From Thiobacillus sp. (lineage in GTDB: Bacteria > Pseudomonadota > Gammaproteobacteria > Burkholderiales > Thiobacillaceae), in NCBI GenBank assembly GCA_030679915.1, contig JAUXRY010000026.1, forward strand, positions 1 to 43,585: DNA of 43,585 nucleotides. Reading direction: 5' to 3'. Of the stretch, positions 1-7,832 are shown one piece after another; the stretch's first letter is position 1, and every line of letters starts with the position of its first letter. The notes beneath the pieces were generated by a model, which was given only the letters and a program-made list of their open reading frames with translations, searched no databases and had not been told where the DNA came from. A program made the translations under genes and the position numbers.

Positions 1-141
1 TGGACGAAATCGCCTGGAAACTAAACACCCGACCGCGCAAGTCGTTAGGCTTCAAGTGCCCCGCAGAGTTGTTTACGCCAGACGCTTTCGATTTCAAGCA
101 GCATCATGCTGCGCTTTTTGCACTTGGGGCTTGAAACCGCC
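1..141 (+). mobile_element. 3' end of an IS30-family insertion sequence (left copy)
   Basis: The first 141 bases are the reverse complement of 43398-43538 at the other end of the window. Identity stops abruptly after the shared TGAAACCGCC, at 141 here and 43398 there, which fixes the inner end of the element. The element runs off the window on the left, so its other terminus and any target duplication on that side cannot be seen. Family assignment rests on the encoded transposase tail. The terminal segment contains a self-complementary GCAGCATCATGCTGC-like stretch just inside the end. Confidence 0.85.
3..134 (+). CDS. IS30-family transposase, C-terminal fragment
   Basis: An open frame enters from the left edge and ends with TGA at 132-134, giving 44 residues. 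It carries the motif DEIAWKLNTRPRKSLGF followed by CPAELF, which is the typical C-terminal end of IS30-type (DDE) transposases, where the last catalytic Glu lies a little upstream. The start and catalytic core are outside the window. The same peptide is encoded on the minus strand at 43405-43584. It would cut and join the ends of its own element. Confidence 0.85.
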   Translation, partial: DEIAWKLNTRPRKSLGFKCPAELFTPDAFDFKQHHAALFALGA

Positions 142-166
142 CCGTCATTTAGGATTGGTTTCTAAA

Positions 167-187
167 AAAGTGATAATAATCATTTGT
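167..187. promoter_or_regulatory. Candidate Fur box next to the IS end
   Basis: The AT-rich stretch AGTGATAATAATCATTTG agrees with about 12 of 19 positions of the Fur consensus, with the best run AATAATCATT. It lies 26 bp from the IS30 boundary and is not upstream of any gene in the window, because the neighbouring hydrolase gene runs toward it. The gene it once served may have been to the left and cut off by the insertion sequence. The rest of 142-352 shows no convincing gene. Weak, similarity-based call. Confidence 0.3.
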
Positions 188-352
188 TTGCCATGACTTG
201 GTGCGTCCTAATGCAAAAAGCAATCGCGTCAGCACTTGAGCCGCCTCGTTTATTGGATTAGGTGCATGGTAAAACTCGCCCGAAGCATTAAAGCGTTGCA
301 TGAAAACGCAATATGCTCGGTTGTCAGGTGCTTTACAACAGATATCTCCCCA

Positions 353-1147
353 TTACTGACAGCGCATCTCCGGCGTCAACTTCATCCATTTCATCAGCCA
401 GTTTTTCGACCGCTCGCGCGCATGTTTGGCTGCAATTTTTTCTTCCGGCGTTTGGTCGGGGCGGAAGTCAAAGGCGCGGCGCGCCATGGGGTATTCCTGC
501 CATTCCACAGGTACGCCGCGTTCCCATAGTGCATAGAATGCGCGGCCGCCGTTCATGCGGCGCAGTTCGTAGTCGTCATCGCCGATGAGAAAGAGCATTG
601 GAGTGGTGATTTGCATGATCTCGGGCGCGATGCGGAAGAGCTGATCTGGCTCGGGGGCGTTGGGGTTTTGCATGTGGCCGTAGTAGCTGACGATGGCAGC
701 GATATCCTGGCCGCGCTTGGCGGCGAGGCGAATCGAGTAGTAAGGGCCACGGGATAGCCCGACGATGCCGACCGGCTGCTTGCAGGCATTAGGTAGTGAC
801 TTCAAATAATCCAGCCCGGCTTCGACATCCATTTCAGTATCGGGATTATGGGCGGAGGGCCAGCGTTCGATGAAACGGCCGCTTTGCCAGTCGGGGGCGA
901 CGACGAGGAAGCCTTGTTCGGCGAGTTCGCGCACGTGGGCGCGTTCGTCGCCTTCGTAGCCGCGTTTGGCGTGAATGAACAGCACCGGCGGGAAGGGGCC
1001 TTTGCCTGTGGGGGTGGCGATCTCAACCGGGACGTCAGAACCGTCGGCCGCCTTGATCATGGTCTTGGTCAGTTCGACGTCATTGGCAATGGCTGCTGGC
1101 GTCCATGCCGATGCTAAGATTGCGCCCGCAATGATGAGTCTTTTCAT
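353..1147 (-). CDS. Secreted dienelactone hydrolase-like alpha/beta hydrolase
   Basis: The 264-residue product has a signal peptide (about 1-21, ending AIA) and then an alpha/beta-hydrolase fold of the dienelactone hydrolase family. The nucleophile elbow is G130-L-S132-R-G134, so Ser replaces the Cys of classical dienelactone hydrolases. An acid is available in GDDD (190-193). In this family the catalytic His sits in a YPxAxHAFDF-like motif; here the sequence reads YPMARRAFDF, with Arg224 at the His position (codon CGC, one base from CAC). The protein is probably periplasmic. Substrate unknown, and activity is doubtful if no other His substitutes. It stands alone, with no aromatic-degradation genes nearby. 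Confidence 0.8.
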   Translation of the reverse strand: MKRLIIAGAILASAWTPAAIANDVELTKTMIKAADGSDVPVEIATPTGKGPFPPVLFIHAKRGYEGDERAHVRELAEQGFLVVAPDWQSGRFIERWPSAHNPDTEMDVEAGLDYLKSLPNACKQPVGIVGLSRGPYYSIRLAAKRGQDIAAIVSYYGHMQNPNAPEPDQLFRIAPEIMQITTPMLFLIGDDDYELRRMNGGRAFYALWERGVPVEWQEYPMARRAFDFRPDQTPEEKIAAKHARERSKNWLMKWMKLTPEMRCQ

Positions 1148-1270
1148 GAACCTCTCCGGATGTGCTTGTGGCGCCTATTTTAGTGCAGCGCCCCGGGTTT
1201 CCTGTGCAGTCAATAAGTACCCTGGTGCGGACAAATATGCCTCAGGGCGTCGTTGTCCTGTGGGCCATTC

Positions 1271-1993
1271 ATGACCGTGAATACTGCTTTCGAGGAGCCG
1301 ACCATTCCGCTTCGCGCGCGACGGGCGCTGGCGGCCGTGTGGATTTCGCTGGGCCTGCATGCTGCGGTGATTGCGCTGGTGCAGGTGGTGCCGCCAGGCG
1401 CGACAGGTTCCGGTGGACCGGTTATCGAGGCGCGACTGGTCTCGGCCAACACGCAGCCTGCTGACCCGCAGGCGCTCGTCGAAGCGTCCGATCAATCCAC
1501 CGTGCTGGCGCCCAGCGCGGTGGCCGAAGCCCAGCCTGTTCCACAAATAACGCCTCAGCCAGCAAGTTCGCAGCCGGAAGTGACTGCCCCGCCTCCCCCT
1601 ACGCCCACAGAGTCTGTCCCCACGACGGCTCCCGCCCCGACTGTGGCGATCACCTCTTCAGTTGACCTGACCTACTACAGCGCGCGGGACGTTGATGTGC
1701 TGCCTCGGGCATTGCACGAGGTACAGCCGAACTACCCGGCTGAGCCCGATCGCGAGCGAATTTCAGGCAAGGTGCGCTTGCTGTTGAAGATCGAGGCCGA
1801 TGGCCGGGTCAGCGATATTGAAGTGGTGAGCGCCGACCCACCCGGGCTGTTCGAAGTGGAAGCGGTCGAGGCGTTTCGCACAGCCCGCTTTGCACCCGCC
1901 GAAAAGAACGGACGACCGGTTCGAACACTGACGCTTATCGAGGTGGCGTTCGATTGGGAAGGCCGGCCTCCCCTAACCCCGGGTGAGCAATAA
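1271..1993 (+). CDS. TonB-like energy transducer
   Basis: The 240-residue protein has a short cytoplasmic N-terminus, one membrane helix (about 17-37), a Pro/Thr/Ser/Ala-rich periplasmic linker (about 60-130) and a C-terminal TonB-type domain with the QPNYP and GKVRLLLKIEADGRV motifs. TonB proteins couple the proton-motive force, through ExbB/ExbD, to outer-membrane receptors. No exbB, exbD or receptor gene is adjacent, so the partner is elsewhere; the tolQ/tolR homologues at 34181-35287 belong to the Tol system. ATG 1271 was chosen; an in-frame TTG at 1253 would add six residues. It ends face to face with cueR: the two stops abut at 1993/1994. Confidence 0.85.
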   Translation: MTVNTAFEEPTIPLRARRALAAVWISLGLHAAVIALVQVVPPGATGSGGPVIEARLVSANTQPADPQALVEASDQSTVLAPSAVAEAQPVPQITPQPASSQPEVTAPPPPTPTESVPTTAPAPTVAITSSVDLTYYSARDVDVLPRALHEVQPNYPAEPDRERISGKVRLLLKIEADGRVSDIEVVSADPPGLFEVEAVEAFRTARFAPAEKNGRPVRTLTLIEVAFDWEGRPPLTPGEQ

Positions 1994-2386
1994 TCAGGAC
2001 GCCGTAGCCAGCCCATGCAGGATCGGGCAATCCGGCCGGTGGTCGCCATGGCAACTTGTTGCGAGCGTGACCAGCGTGTCGCGCATGTCGGTCAGCGCGG
2101 CAATGCGCTGGTCGAGATCAGCAATGTGAGCCTGTGCCAAACGCTTTACATCGGCGCTGGCACGCTCGGGGTCGTCCCATAGCGAAACCAGCTGCCGAAT
2201 CTGCTCCAGCGAAAACCCGAGGTCGCGCGCCCGCCGGATAAAGCGCAACAGGTGCACATCACGATCATGATATTGCCGGTAGCCGGACAGCGTGCGCGGG
2301 CTGGTGCGGATGAGGCCGATGCTTTCGTAGTGGCGGATCATCTTGGCCGATACGCTGCTCGACTTGGCGACTTTACCGATATTCAT
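1994..2386 (-). CDS. cueR: CueR-type copper-responsive MerR regulator
   Basis: The 130-residue protein has an N-terminal MerR winged-helix domain ([21 protein letters not shown]), a dimerization helix, and a metal loop with Cys112 and Cys120 in C-x7-C spacing. This spacing and position equal those of E. coli CueR, a Cu(I)/Ag(I)/Au(I) sensor that activates promoters with over-long spacers. Its ATG (2384-2386) overlaps the copA TGA (2383-2385) by ATGA, so copA and cueR are co-transcribed and translationally coupled. Because the copA promoter carries a Cue-type operator, the regulator is predicted to control its own production. Confidence 0.92.
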   Translation of the reverse strand: MNIGKVAKSSSVSAKMIRHYESIGLIRTSPRTLSGYRQYHDRDVHLLRFIRRARDLGFSLEQIRQLVSLWDDPERASADVKRLAQAHIADLDQRIAALTDMRDTLVTLATSCHGDHRPDCPILHGLATAS

Positions 2387-4761
2387 TTGTCACCCCCCGC
2401 CGGCCGCCAGCGTCGCAGCAGCAGCGCATTGCTCACCACGCTTACACTGGAAAATGCCATCGCCGCGCCGGCAATCACCGGATTGAGCAAGCCCGCCGCC
2501 GCGAGCGGTATCCCCACCATGTTGTAGATAAAGGCCCAGAACAGGTTCTGCCGGATCTTGGCGTAGGTGCGTTTGGAAATATCAATCGCGTCGGCCACCA
2601 GCGCCGGGTCGCCGCGCATCAGGGTGATGCCGGCGGTGTGCATGGCGACATCGCTACCACTCGACATGGCGATGCTGACATCGGCGGCAGCGAGTGCAGG
2701 TGCATCGTTGATGCCGTCCCCTACCATCGCCACGGTTTGGCCTTTTGCCTTGAGTAGGCCGACCTGTTCGGCCTTGTCAGCGGGCAACACTTCGGCCATG
2801 ACCGTGTCGATGCCGAGTGCTGCTGCGGCCACCCCGGCCGCGCCGCGGTTATCGCCGGTCAGCATCACCGTGGCAATGCCCAGACGCTTGAGCCTGGCAA
2901 TGCCCGCGACAGCAGTGGGTTTGACCGCATCGCCAAAGGCCAGCAATCCGATGGCGTGGCGGTCGCTGGCGCGCGCGAGCCACGAAACGGTGCGGCCTTC
3001 GGATTGCAGTTTGTCTGCCGTGGCTTCCAGTTCGATGGTCGCCACCGCGTTGTCCTGCATCAGCCGGCGGTTGCCGAGCCAGTAGGTTTCGCCGGCAATC
3101 TCGCCCGAGATGCCGCGCCCCGGCAAGGCCTGCTGTGCAGAGGCGGGTGGGGGCGTCAAGGCTGCGTGTTGGGCTTCGGCCAGCACGGCGTGCGCGAGCG
3201 GGTGCGCACTGCCGGTTTGCAAGGCGGCGGCCAATGTCAGCACCTGGTGCTCGGTGCTGCCCTCGGCGGCCAGGGTATCGGTGACGTGTGGCGTGCCGTC
3301 GGTGAGTGTCCCGGTCTTGTCGAACACCACGGTGCTGACTTTGTGCGCGAGCTCCAGCGCTTCGGCGTCCTTGATCAATATGCCGTGGCGCGCGGCCACG
3401 CCGGTGCCCGCCATGATCGCGGTGGGTGTGGCGAGGCCCAGTGCACAGGGGCAAGCGATCACTAACACTGCCACCGCGTTGAGGATGGCCTGCTCGGCGT
3501 TACCGCTGGCGGCCCACCAGCCGATGAAGGTCAGCAGCGCAATCACCATCACCACCGGCACGAACACCGCGCTGACTTTGTCCACCAGCCGCTGGATCGG
3601 CGCCTTGGCGGCCTGTGCGTTTTCCACCATCCGGATGATGCGTGCCAGCGTGGTTTCGCTCCCAATTGCCGTGGTGCGAGCGATCAGCAGGCCGTGTGCG
3701 TTGATCGCGCCCCCCGTCACGTTGTCCCCCACTTGTTTGTCAACTGGCATGGATTCGCCCGTGAGCATCGATTCGTCGATCTGGCTGTGGCCTTCCGTGA
3801 TGACGCCATCGACGGGAACGCGTTCGCCTGGACGAATGACGACGTGATCGTCCAGCTTGATCGATTCGATGGGCACATCACGGTCGATACCTTCCATGCG
3901 GATGCGGGCGGTGGCCGGGCGTAGCGCCTGCAGGGCGCGAATGGCTTCGGTGGTCTGCCGCTTGGCGCGCGTTTCCAGCCATTTGCCGAGCAACACCAGG
4001 CTGATCACCACGGCCGACGCCTCAAAATACAGATGGGGCATCGCTTCCGCGCTGCTGAACAGTAAGTACACGCTCAGCCCATACGCCGCGCTGGTGCCCA
4101 CCGCCACCAACAGGTCCATGTTGCCGCTGCCGGCGCGCAAGGCTTTCCAGCCCGCGCGGTAGAAGCGTGAGCCGAGCCAGAACTGCACCGGTGTCGCCAG
4201 AGCCATTTGCACCCAGCCCGGCAACATCCAGTGGGTGCCGAACAGGCTGCCGAACATTGGAACCGTTAGCGGCAGCGAAAGCAGCATGGCCAGCGCCACC
4301 GGCCACCAGTTGGGTAGCGTGCGCGTAGGCGCAACCACTGTCGCACCTGCGGCTTGCGGCACCGCCGCGCCATAGCCAGCGCGTTCAACTGCAGCAATCA
4401 GCGTGGGCACGGTTGTGCCCGTGGCGACCTTGATCGTGGCCTGCTCGGTCGCGAGGTTGACGGTGGCGTCGAGCACGCCCGGCACTTTGACCAGGGCTTT
4501 CTCCACCCGCGCCGAGCAACTGGCGCAAGTCATGCCGGTGATGTCCAGCGCGTGGAATTCGGTGGCCATGCTGAAACCGGCCTGTTCGATGGCACGTTGT
4601 ACCGAGGCGGTATCGGTTTCGCCCGTAACGGTGGCGGTTTCGGTGGCCAGGTTCACCGTGGCACCGGACACACCCGGCAGTTTCTGCAGGATTTTTTCAA
4701 CGCGGGTCGAGCAGCTGGCGCAGGTCATGCCTTCGATGCCGACTGAGAGGGAGGGGTGCAT
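2383..4761 (-). CDS. copA: Copper-exporting P1B-type ATPase CopA
   Basis: The 792-residue protein exports Cu(I) from the cytoplasm at the cost of ATP. Two N-terminal heavy-metal-binding domains carry GMTCASCS (Cys14/17 and Cys79/82). These are followed by membrane helices, the actuator motif TGES (334-337), the transmembrane metal site CPC (437-439), the phosphorylation motif DKTGT (Asp481), the SAHPLA nucleotide-domain motif and the hinge [10 protein letters not shown]. All hallmark residues are present and the length is normal. It is first in a copA-cueR transcript starting from the CueR-type operator at 4798-4818, with copZ just upstream on the same strand. Confidence 0.95.
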   Translation of the reverse strand: MHPSLSVGIEGMTCASCSTRVEKILQKLPGVSGATVNLATETATVTGETDTASVQRAIEQAGFSMATEFHALDITGMTCASCSARVEKALVKVPGVLDATVNLATEQATIKVATGTTVPTLIAAVERAGYGAAVPQAAGATVVAPTRTLPNWWPVALAMLLSLPLTVPMFGSLFGTHWMLPGWVQMALATPVQFWLGSRFYRAGWKALRAGSGNMDLLVAVGTSAAYGLSVYLLFSSAEAMPHLYFEASAVVISLVLLGKWLETRAKRQTTEAIRALQALRPATARIRMEGIDRDVPIESIKLDDHVVIRPGERVPVDGVITEGHSQIDESMLTGESMPVDKQVGDNVTGGAINAHGLLIARTTAIGSETTLARIIRMVENAQAAKAPIQRLVDKVSAVFVPVVMVIALLTFIGWWAASGNAEQAILNAVAVLVIACPCALGLATPTAIMAGTGVAARHGILIKDAEALELAHKVSTVVFDKTGTLTDGTPHVTDTLAAEGSTEHQVLTLAAALQTGSAHPLAHAVLAEAQHAALTPPPASAQQALPGRGISGEIAGETYWLGNRRLMQDNAVATIELEATADKLQSEGRTVSWLARASDRHAIGLLAFGDAVKPTAVAGIARLKRLGIATVMLTGDNRGAAGVAAAALGIDTVMAEVLPADKAEQVGLLKAKGQTVAMVGDGINDAPALAAADVSIAMSSGSDVAMHTAGITLMRGDPALVADAIDISKRTYAKIRQNLFWAFIYNMVGIPLAAAGLLNPVIAGAAMAFSSVSVVSNALLLRRWRPAGGDK

Positions 4762-4797
4762 GTTGGCTCCTGATGAGTTTGGTTGAGCGCAGCTTTA

Positions 4798-4824
4798 ACC
4801 TTCCCATCATGGGAGGGTCAAGCG
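4798..4824 (-). promoter_or_regulatory. CueR-type operator/promoter of copA-cueR
   Basis: The arms ACCTTCCC and GGGAGGGT flank ATCAT, a near-perfect dyad (one mismatch). Read on the minus strand, it sits directly behind a -35 hexamer TTGACC, and the spacer to the -10 region is about 19 bp, longer than optimal. This is the layout of MerR-family metal promoters that CueR activates by DNA distortion. It lies about 40 bp before the copA start codon. Confidence 0.85.
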
Positions 4825-4833
4825 TTTTATTCA

Positions 4834-4863
4834 AGCCCTCTTTTGGGGGTCCAAAAGAGGGCT
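4834..4863 (-). terminator. Strong hairpin downstream of copZ
   Basis: A perfect 13-bp stem, AGCCCTCTTTTGG pairing with CCAAAAGAGGGCT around a 4-nt loop, begins 8 bp after the copZ stop codon. On the minus strand it is followed by TGAATAAAA rather than a clean T-run, so it may be a weak terminator or a 3'-end stabilizer. It separates copZ from the copA promoter. Confidence 0.65.
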
Positions 4864-4870
4864 GCCGGTT

Positions 4871-5065
4871 TCAATCCTGGATGCGATACCCCAGGTTGGT
4901 AATGATGTTGCACAGGACGTGGGCGGGGTCCTCGCTTTCCACCTTCACCTTTCCCGAGTCCAGCGCGATCTTGACGATGGCTTCGGGATCATGGGCGTGT
5001 ATGGCCTGGGTGATCTTGTTGACGCAGCTGCTGCAGCCCATGCCGGCTACCTGAAATTCATGCAT
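4871..5065 (-). CDS. copZ: CopZ-like copper chaperone (HMA domain)
   Basis: The product is a single 64-residue heavy-metal-associated domain with GMGCSSC (Cys11, Cys14), the Cu(I)-binding loop. It most likely carries Cu(I) to the metal-binding domains of CopA, encoded just downstream. An upstream in-frame ATG at 5107 was rejected: it would lie at or before the transcription start expected from the operator at 5111-5140, and ATG 5065 has the purine-rich AGAAAGA before it. It has its own CueR-type promoter and a 3' hairpin. Confidence 0.88.
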   Translation of the reverse strand: MHEFQVAGMGCSSCVNKITQAIHAHDPEAIVKIALDSGKVKVESEDPAHVLCNIITNLGYRIQD

Positions 5066-5110
5066 TTTTGTCTTTCTGTATGGCCCGGCCACATGACCGT
5101 AAGACAAAGC

Positions 5111-5140
5111 GTTAGCCTTCCCGCGATGGGAAGGTCAAGC
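5111..5140 (-). promoter_or_regulatory. CueR-type operator/promoter of copZ
   Basis: The perfect dyad CCTTCCC-GCGAT-GGGAAGG (5116-5134) directly follows a minus-strand -35 element TTGACC, with a spacer of about 19 bp to the -10 region. It is the second copy of the arrangement seen before copA, so copZ and copA-cueR should respond together to copper. Confidence 0.85.
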
Positions 5141-5160
5141 GTTATCGGCGCAGACGTAAA

Positions 5161-5459
5161 TAAGTAGCAAACGGCGCAGGAGTGCACGCATAGCCAGCGT
5201 GTTCATTACAGGGATAACGTGGTGACGATCAGACCCCGGTAATTTTTAACGCGTTTGTTCGCGTGGCAAGTTTGAAATGGTTTCGCGCTCGCCCAGTCCT
5301 TTTCACAAAGCCAACTCCACCTATGCTAAACAACGTGAGCAAGTCATGCCCTGAATGCCTAAAGCAAGGAAGGGAATGATGTCGAGTCGCTGCTAAGTGT
5401 CGATGTAAAGAATCATGAATTTAGATTCTGCGAAGGGGCGAGACTTGCTCACGCAAAAA
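5161..5459. other. Intergenic region between copZ and the FNR-like gene
   Basis: No convincing gene was found in these roughly 300 bases. The one clear structure is a 12-bp inverted repeat: CGTGAGCAAGTC at 5334-5345 and GACTTGCTCACG at 5442-5453, separated by 96 bp. The right arm lies 7 bp from the stop codon of the FNR-like gene. Confidence 0.5.
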
Positions 5460-6194
5460 TCATATGAGTGGACGCCCACGCAATGGCAGTGCGTAGTAGT
5501 CGGCCAGCTGCGCCATCGCCAACGGGTTTGGGAGTTTCAGCAGGCTGTTATTGAGGGTATAGAGACCCGCGGCATGCAGCCGTTTCAGCGTTTTGTTGGT
5601 ATGTACCAGCGACAGGCCCAGCGCATCAGCGATGTGTTGTTGGGTCAGCGGGAAAGGCACGCCTTCGGAGCCGCCCAAGCCGACGCTCTCGGCACGCTTA
5701 TATAAATGAATCAACAGCATCGCGATCCGTTCGGATGCCGAACGCCGACCTACAGAGAGCAGGTTCTCGTCGACGATCAATTCCTCGTGTGCACATAGCC
5801 AGGTGATGTCGAATCCCAGGGCCGGGTGTTTGCTATACAGATCCCACAGGCGTTTGATTGGAAAGACGCAAAGATCAGTGTCGGTTAGCGCCTCGACCCC
5901 GTGAGGCGAAGCTTGGCCGAGTTGATCCTGCAGCCCAACGAAATCACCCGGTAAAAGAAAATTGAATATTTGGCGTCGGCCGTCACTGAGCGAGCGGTAG
6001 CGAAACGCCCAACCCGTTAGCAATGTATACAATTCACTCCCGCTGTGGCTTTCACGCAAAATCGTGCCGCCCGCTGCAACTTTGACCTGTCGTTCCTTGA
6101 ATTGCTGGATAAAGTCGATTTCGACTTCGCTGTTGACAGAAAATGCGCCACAAGAACGTAATGGACAACTTGTGCAAGGCGTATGTGCAGTCAT
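5460..6194 (-). CDS. Crp/FNR-family transcriptional regulator with FNR-like cysteines
   Basis: The 244-residue protein has an N-terminal Cys cluster (Cys7, Cys10, Cys15), a cyclic-nucleotide-binding-type beta barrel (about 25-145) containing Cys109, a dimerization helix, and a C-terminal Crp-type winged helix (about 175-225). In E. coli FNR, Cys20/23/29/122 hold an oxygen-labile [4Fe-4S] cluster. The spacing here (C-x2-C-x4-C plus a distant Cys in the matching strand) suggests a similar sensor. The recognition helix SLVHTNKTLKRL lacks the E-xx-SR pattern of FNR, so its DNA site probably differs from TTGAT-N4-ATCAA. It is divergent from the BLUF-like gene, sharing a 125-bp intergenic region. 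Confidence 0.82.
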   Translation of the reverse strand: MTAHTPCTSCPLRSCGAFSVNSEVEIDFIQQFKERQVKVAAGGTILRESHSGSELYTLLTGWAFRYRSLSDGRRQIFNFLLPGDFVGLQDQLGQASPHGVEALTDTDLCVFPIKRLWDLYSKHPALGFDITWLCAHEELIVDENLLSVGRRSASERIAMLLIHLYKRAESVGLGGSEGVPFPLTQQHIADALGLSLVHTNKTLKRLHAAGLYTLNNSLLKLPNPLAMAQLADYYALPLRGRPLI

Positions 6195-6319
6195 ATAGGG
6201 TCGAAATAGCCTAAGTTGTTGTGGACAGGAGGAAAACCATAATGAGGTGTATATGTCTTACTACATTGCAGCTAACAGGATATAAGCTTACGTTACTCCA
6301 TTCCTAACTGGAGGAACGT

Positions 6320-6730
6320 GTGTCCGAACGCTTTCAATTGATTTATATGAGTCATCTTGCTCCTGATGAAACTGCAAGCTGCGTTTGCAATATCGTTCGA
6401 ACGGGACGGCAGCGCAACGCGACGCTTGGGGTGGGAGGGCTCCTGATATTTGATGGAGGACGTTTTTGCCATTACATCGAAGGAGACGCGGAGTCAGTAA
6501 GTGCCCTGGCTGAACAGATTCGTGTGGACAGCCGACATGTCAATTTCCGGGTGTTATATCAGTCGCACTTTGCGGGCCCTTACTTGTTGGCCGAACGCGG
6601 ACTGGAATTTGCCATGTGTTATGACGGCTGTCTTGACCGTTTCGAAGGGGTAGCCGAGGCGTCGGCAATGACGTTGCTGCATGATCTGCTGCCCCGTCTG
6701 GATATGGAGCCCAAACGCGAAGTCGTTTAG
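6320..6730 (+). CDS. BLUF-domain-like protein with altered flavin-site residue
   Basis: The 136-residue protein is essentially one BLUF domain, a flavin-binding blue-light sensor fold. It keeps the N-terminal Tyr (Tyr9 in LIYMS), an Asn in the RNATLGVGGLL region (Asn33) and the F-x-x-x-I-E-G strand. In photoactive BLUF proteins this last motif reads FxQxLEG, with the Gln essential for hydrogen-bond switching; here it is FCHYIEG, so His51 replaces the Gln. It may bind flavin but have altered or no photochemistry. The GTG start at 6320 is chosen because GGAGGA (6310-6315) lies four bases before it. No effector domain is fused. The neighbouring FNR-like regulator is a possible partner, by position only. 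Confidence 0.8.
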   Translation: MSERFQLIYMSHLAPDETASCVCNIVRTGRQRNATLGVGGLLIFDGGRFCHYIEGDAESVSALAEQIRVDSRHVNFRVLYQSHFAGPYLLAERGLEFAMCYDGCLDRFEGVAEASAMTLLHDLLPRLDMEPKREVV

Positions 6731-6919
6731 GTTTAGTCTGACAGTATTTAGGCTTTTTCCTACGCTGCTCTACAGCGACTGCTGACTGTAGTTGCCGGAT
6801 GCTTTGGCCACAATCCTGTTTACAGGCTGGGTTAAGTGGCTGGCTGCCGGATGAGCGTGTTGCGCCTGTCACGCTTGATGTTCGCGTAGCGAGCTTCATA
6901 CAGAGATAGGAGATAGCAA

Positions 6920-7231
6920 ATGAAATCGAGCACATCAAAATCCAATGTCCAGGGCGAAGGCGATTATGATTCTGCCAAGAAATACAATCAAAACGCACGC
7001 GCATTCGTGGACTCGGGAAAGGTAGAAAAAGCCGCCCGGAACTCAGCTCCACGCAATTCAAGCGAGAAAGCTGAAATGCGCCAGGCCGAGGCTGCAGGTC
7101 GAGCCCGTTCCAAATCCCCTGAAAATGAAGGACGCGACGGAAATTTACCCGGGCAGGGTAAACCGACCAAGCGCGCCCCCGCCAAAAATCCACCTAATAA
7201 GCCGGTAACCGAAAAATTCCCCGGGCGTTAA
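6920..7231 (+). CDS. Small hydrophilic protein of a stress cluster
   Basis: The 103-residue protein is highly charged and rich in Lys, Ala, Asn, Pro and Gly, with no signal peptide or membrane segment. The N-terminal part (NVQGEGDYDSAKKYN ... VEKAARNSAP) resembles, from memory, small uncharacterized proteins common in proteobacterial stress loci. The C-terminal half is Pro/Lys-rich and looks disordered. AGATAGGAG lies before the ATG. It opens the cluster of small stress and envelope proteins that runs to 16787. Function unknown; a nucleic-acid-binding or hydrophilin-like role is a guess. Confidence 0.7.
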   Translation: MKSSTSKSNVQGEGDYDSAKKYNQNARAFVDSGKVEKAARNSAPRNSSEKAEMRQAEAAGRARSKSPENEGRDGNLPGQGKPTKRAPAKNPPNKPVTEKFPGR

Positions 7232-7291
7232 GCACGCCTGCGCGTTCATTCGTTTACAACTTTGACCGTAATCAAACATGAGGAGTACGTG

Positions 7292-7636
7292 ATGACAATT
7301 ATTTCTTCGAGCACAATCGCTGGCGACAAGGTCGTTAACCGCAACGGTGAAGGCCTGGGTGATATCAAAGATCTGATGATCGATGTCGACAGCGGCCGGG
7401 TTGCCTATGCAGTACTGGAATTTGGCGGATTCATGGGGATGGGCAGCAAGCTGTTTGCCGTGCCGTTATCAGCCATGGAGGCAGACACGCACAACAAACG
7501 TTTTATTTTCGATCAGAGTAAAGAGAGCCTCGAAAACGCGCCTGGCTTTGATAAGGACGACTGGCCGACTTTCACAGATCGAGACTGGGGTTCAAGCGTG
7601 CATCAATATTATGGGGTGCGGCCCTATTGGGAATGA
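7292..7636 (+). CDS. PRC-barrel domain protein
   Basis: The 114-residue protein has a PRC-barrel domain (about 5-80): SSTIAGDKVVNRNGEGLGDI, then DLMIDVDSGRVAYAVLEFGG and a LFAVPLSAM strand. PRC barrels occur in photosynthetic reaction-centre subunit H, in the RNA-processing protein RimM and in many small stress proteins, and bind proteins or ligands rather than catalyse. The tail ends in a WPTFTDRDWG-type motif common in the stand-alone proteobacterial versions. ATG 7292 was chosen because GAGGAG lies just upstream; an in-frame TTG at 7262 lacks such a site. Confidence 0.85.
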   Translation: MTIISSSTIAGDKVVNRNGEGLGDIKDLMIDVDSGRVAYAVLEFGGFMGMGSKLFAVPLSAMEADTHNKRFIFDQSKESLENAPGFDKDDWPTFTDRDWGSSVHQYYGVRPYWE

Positions 7637-7832
7637 GATTGCCTGTTCGAGTAATGGGCCAGCCGCTTTGATGTTTAACCCGGAATGCCTCTCAATGCAG
7701 GCCAACGTCAGCTCGATAATTCAGGCGTATGGCCTGGATTGAGGGGCTTGAGCATTGAAACCAAGGGTTGTACGTCTAAAGCATTCAACGCTGATCAAAC
7801 TTTCTGAGTGATTTCTTTCAAGGAGCACCTTC

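Noticed and set aside
236..588. Overlapping plus-strand frames over the hydrolase gene
   Set aside because: They are antisense to a gene with clear family motifs and show no protein features of their own.
5207..5225. Stretch CAGGGATAACGTGG resembling part of a homing-endonuclease (I-SceI) site
   Set aside because: Only a partial match and no intron or endonuclease gene nearby; chance similarity.
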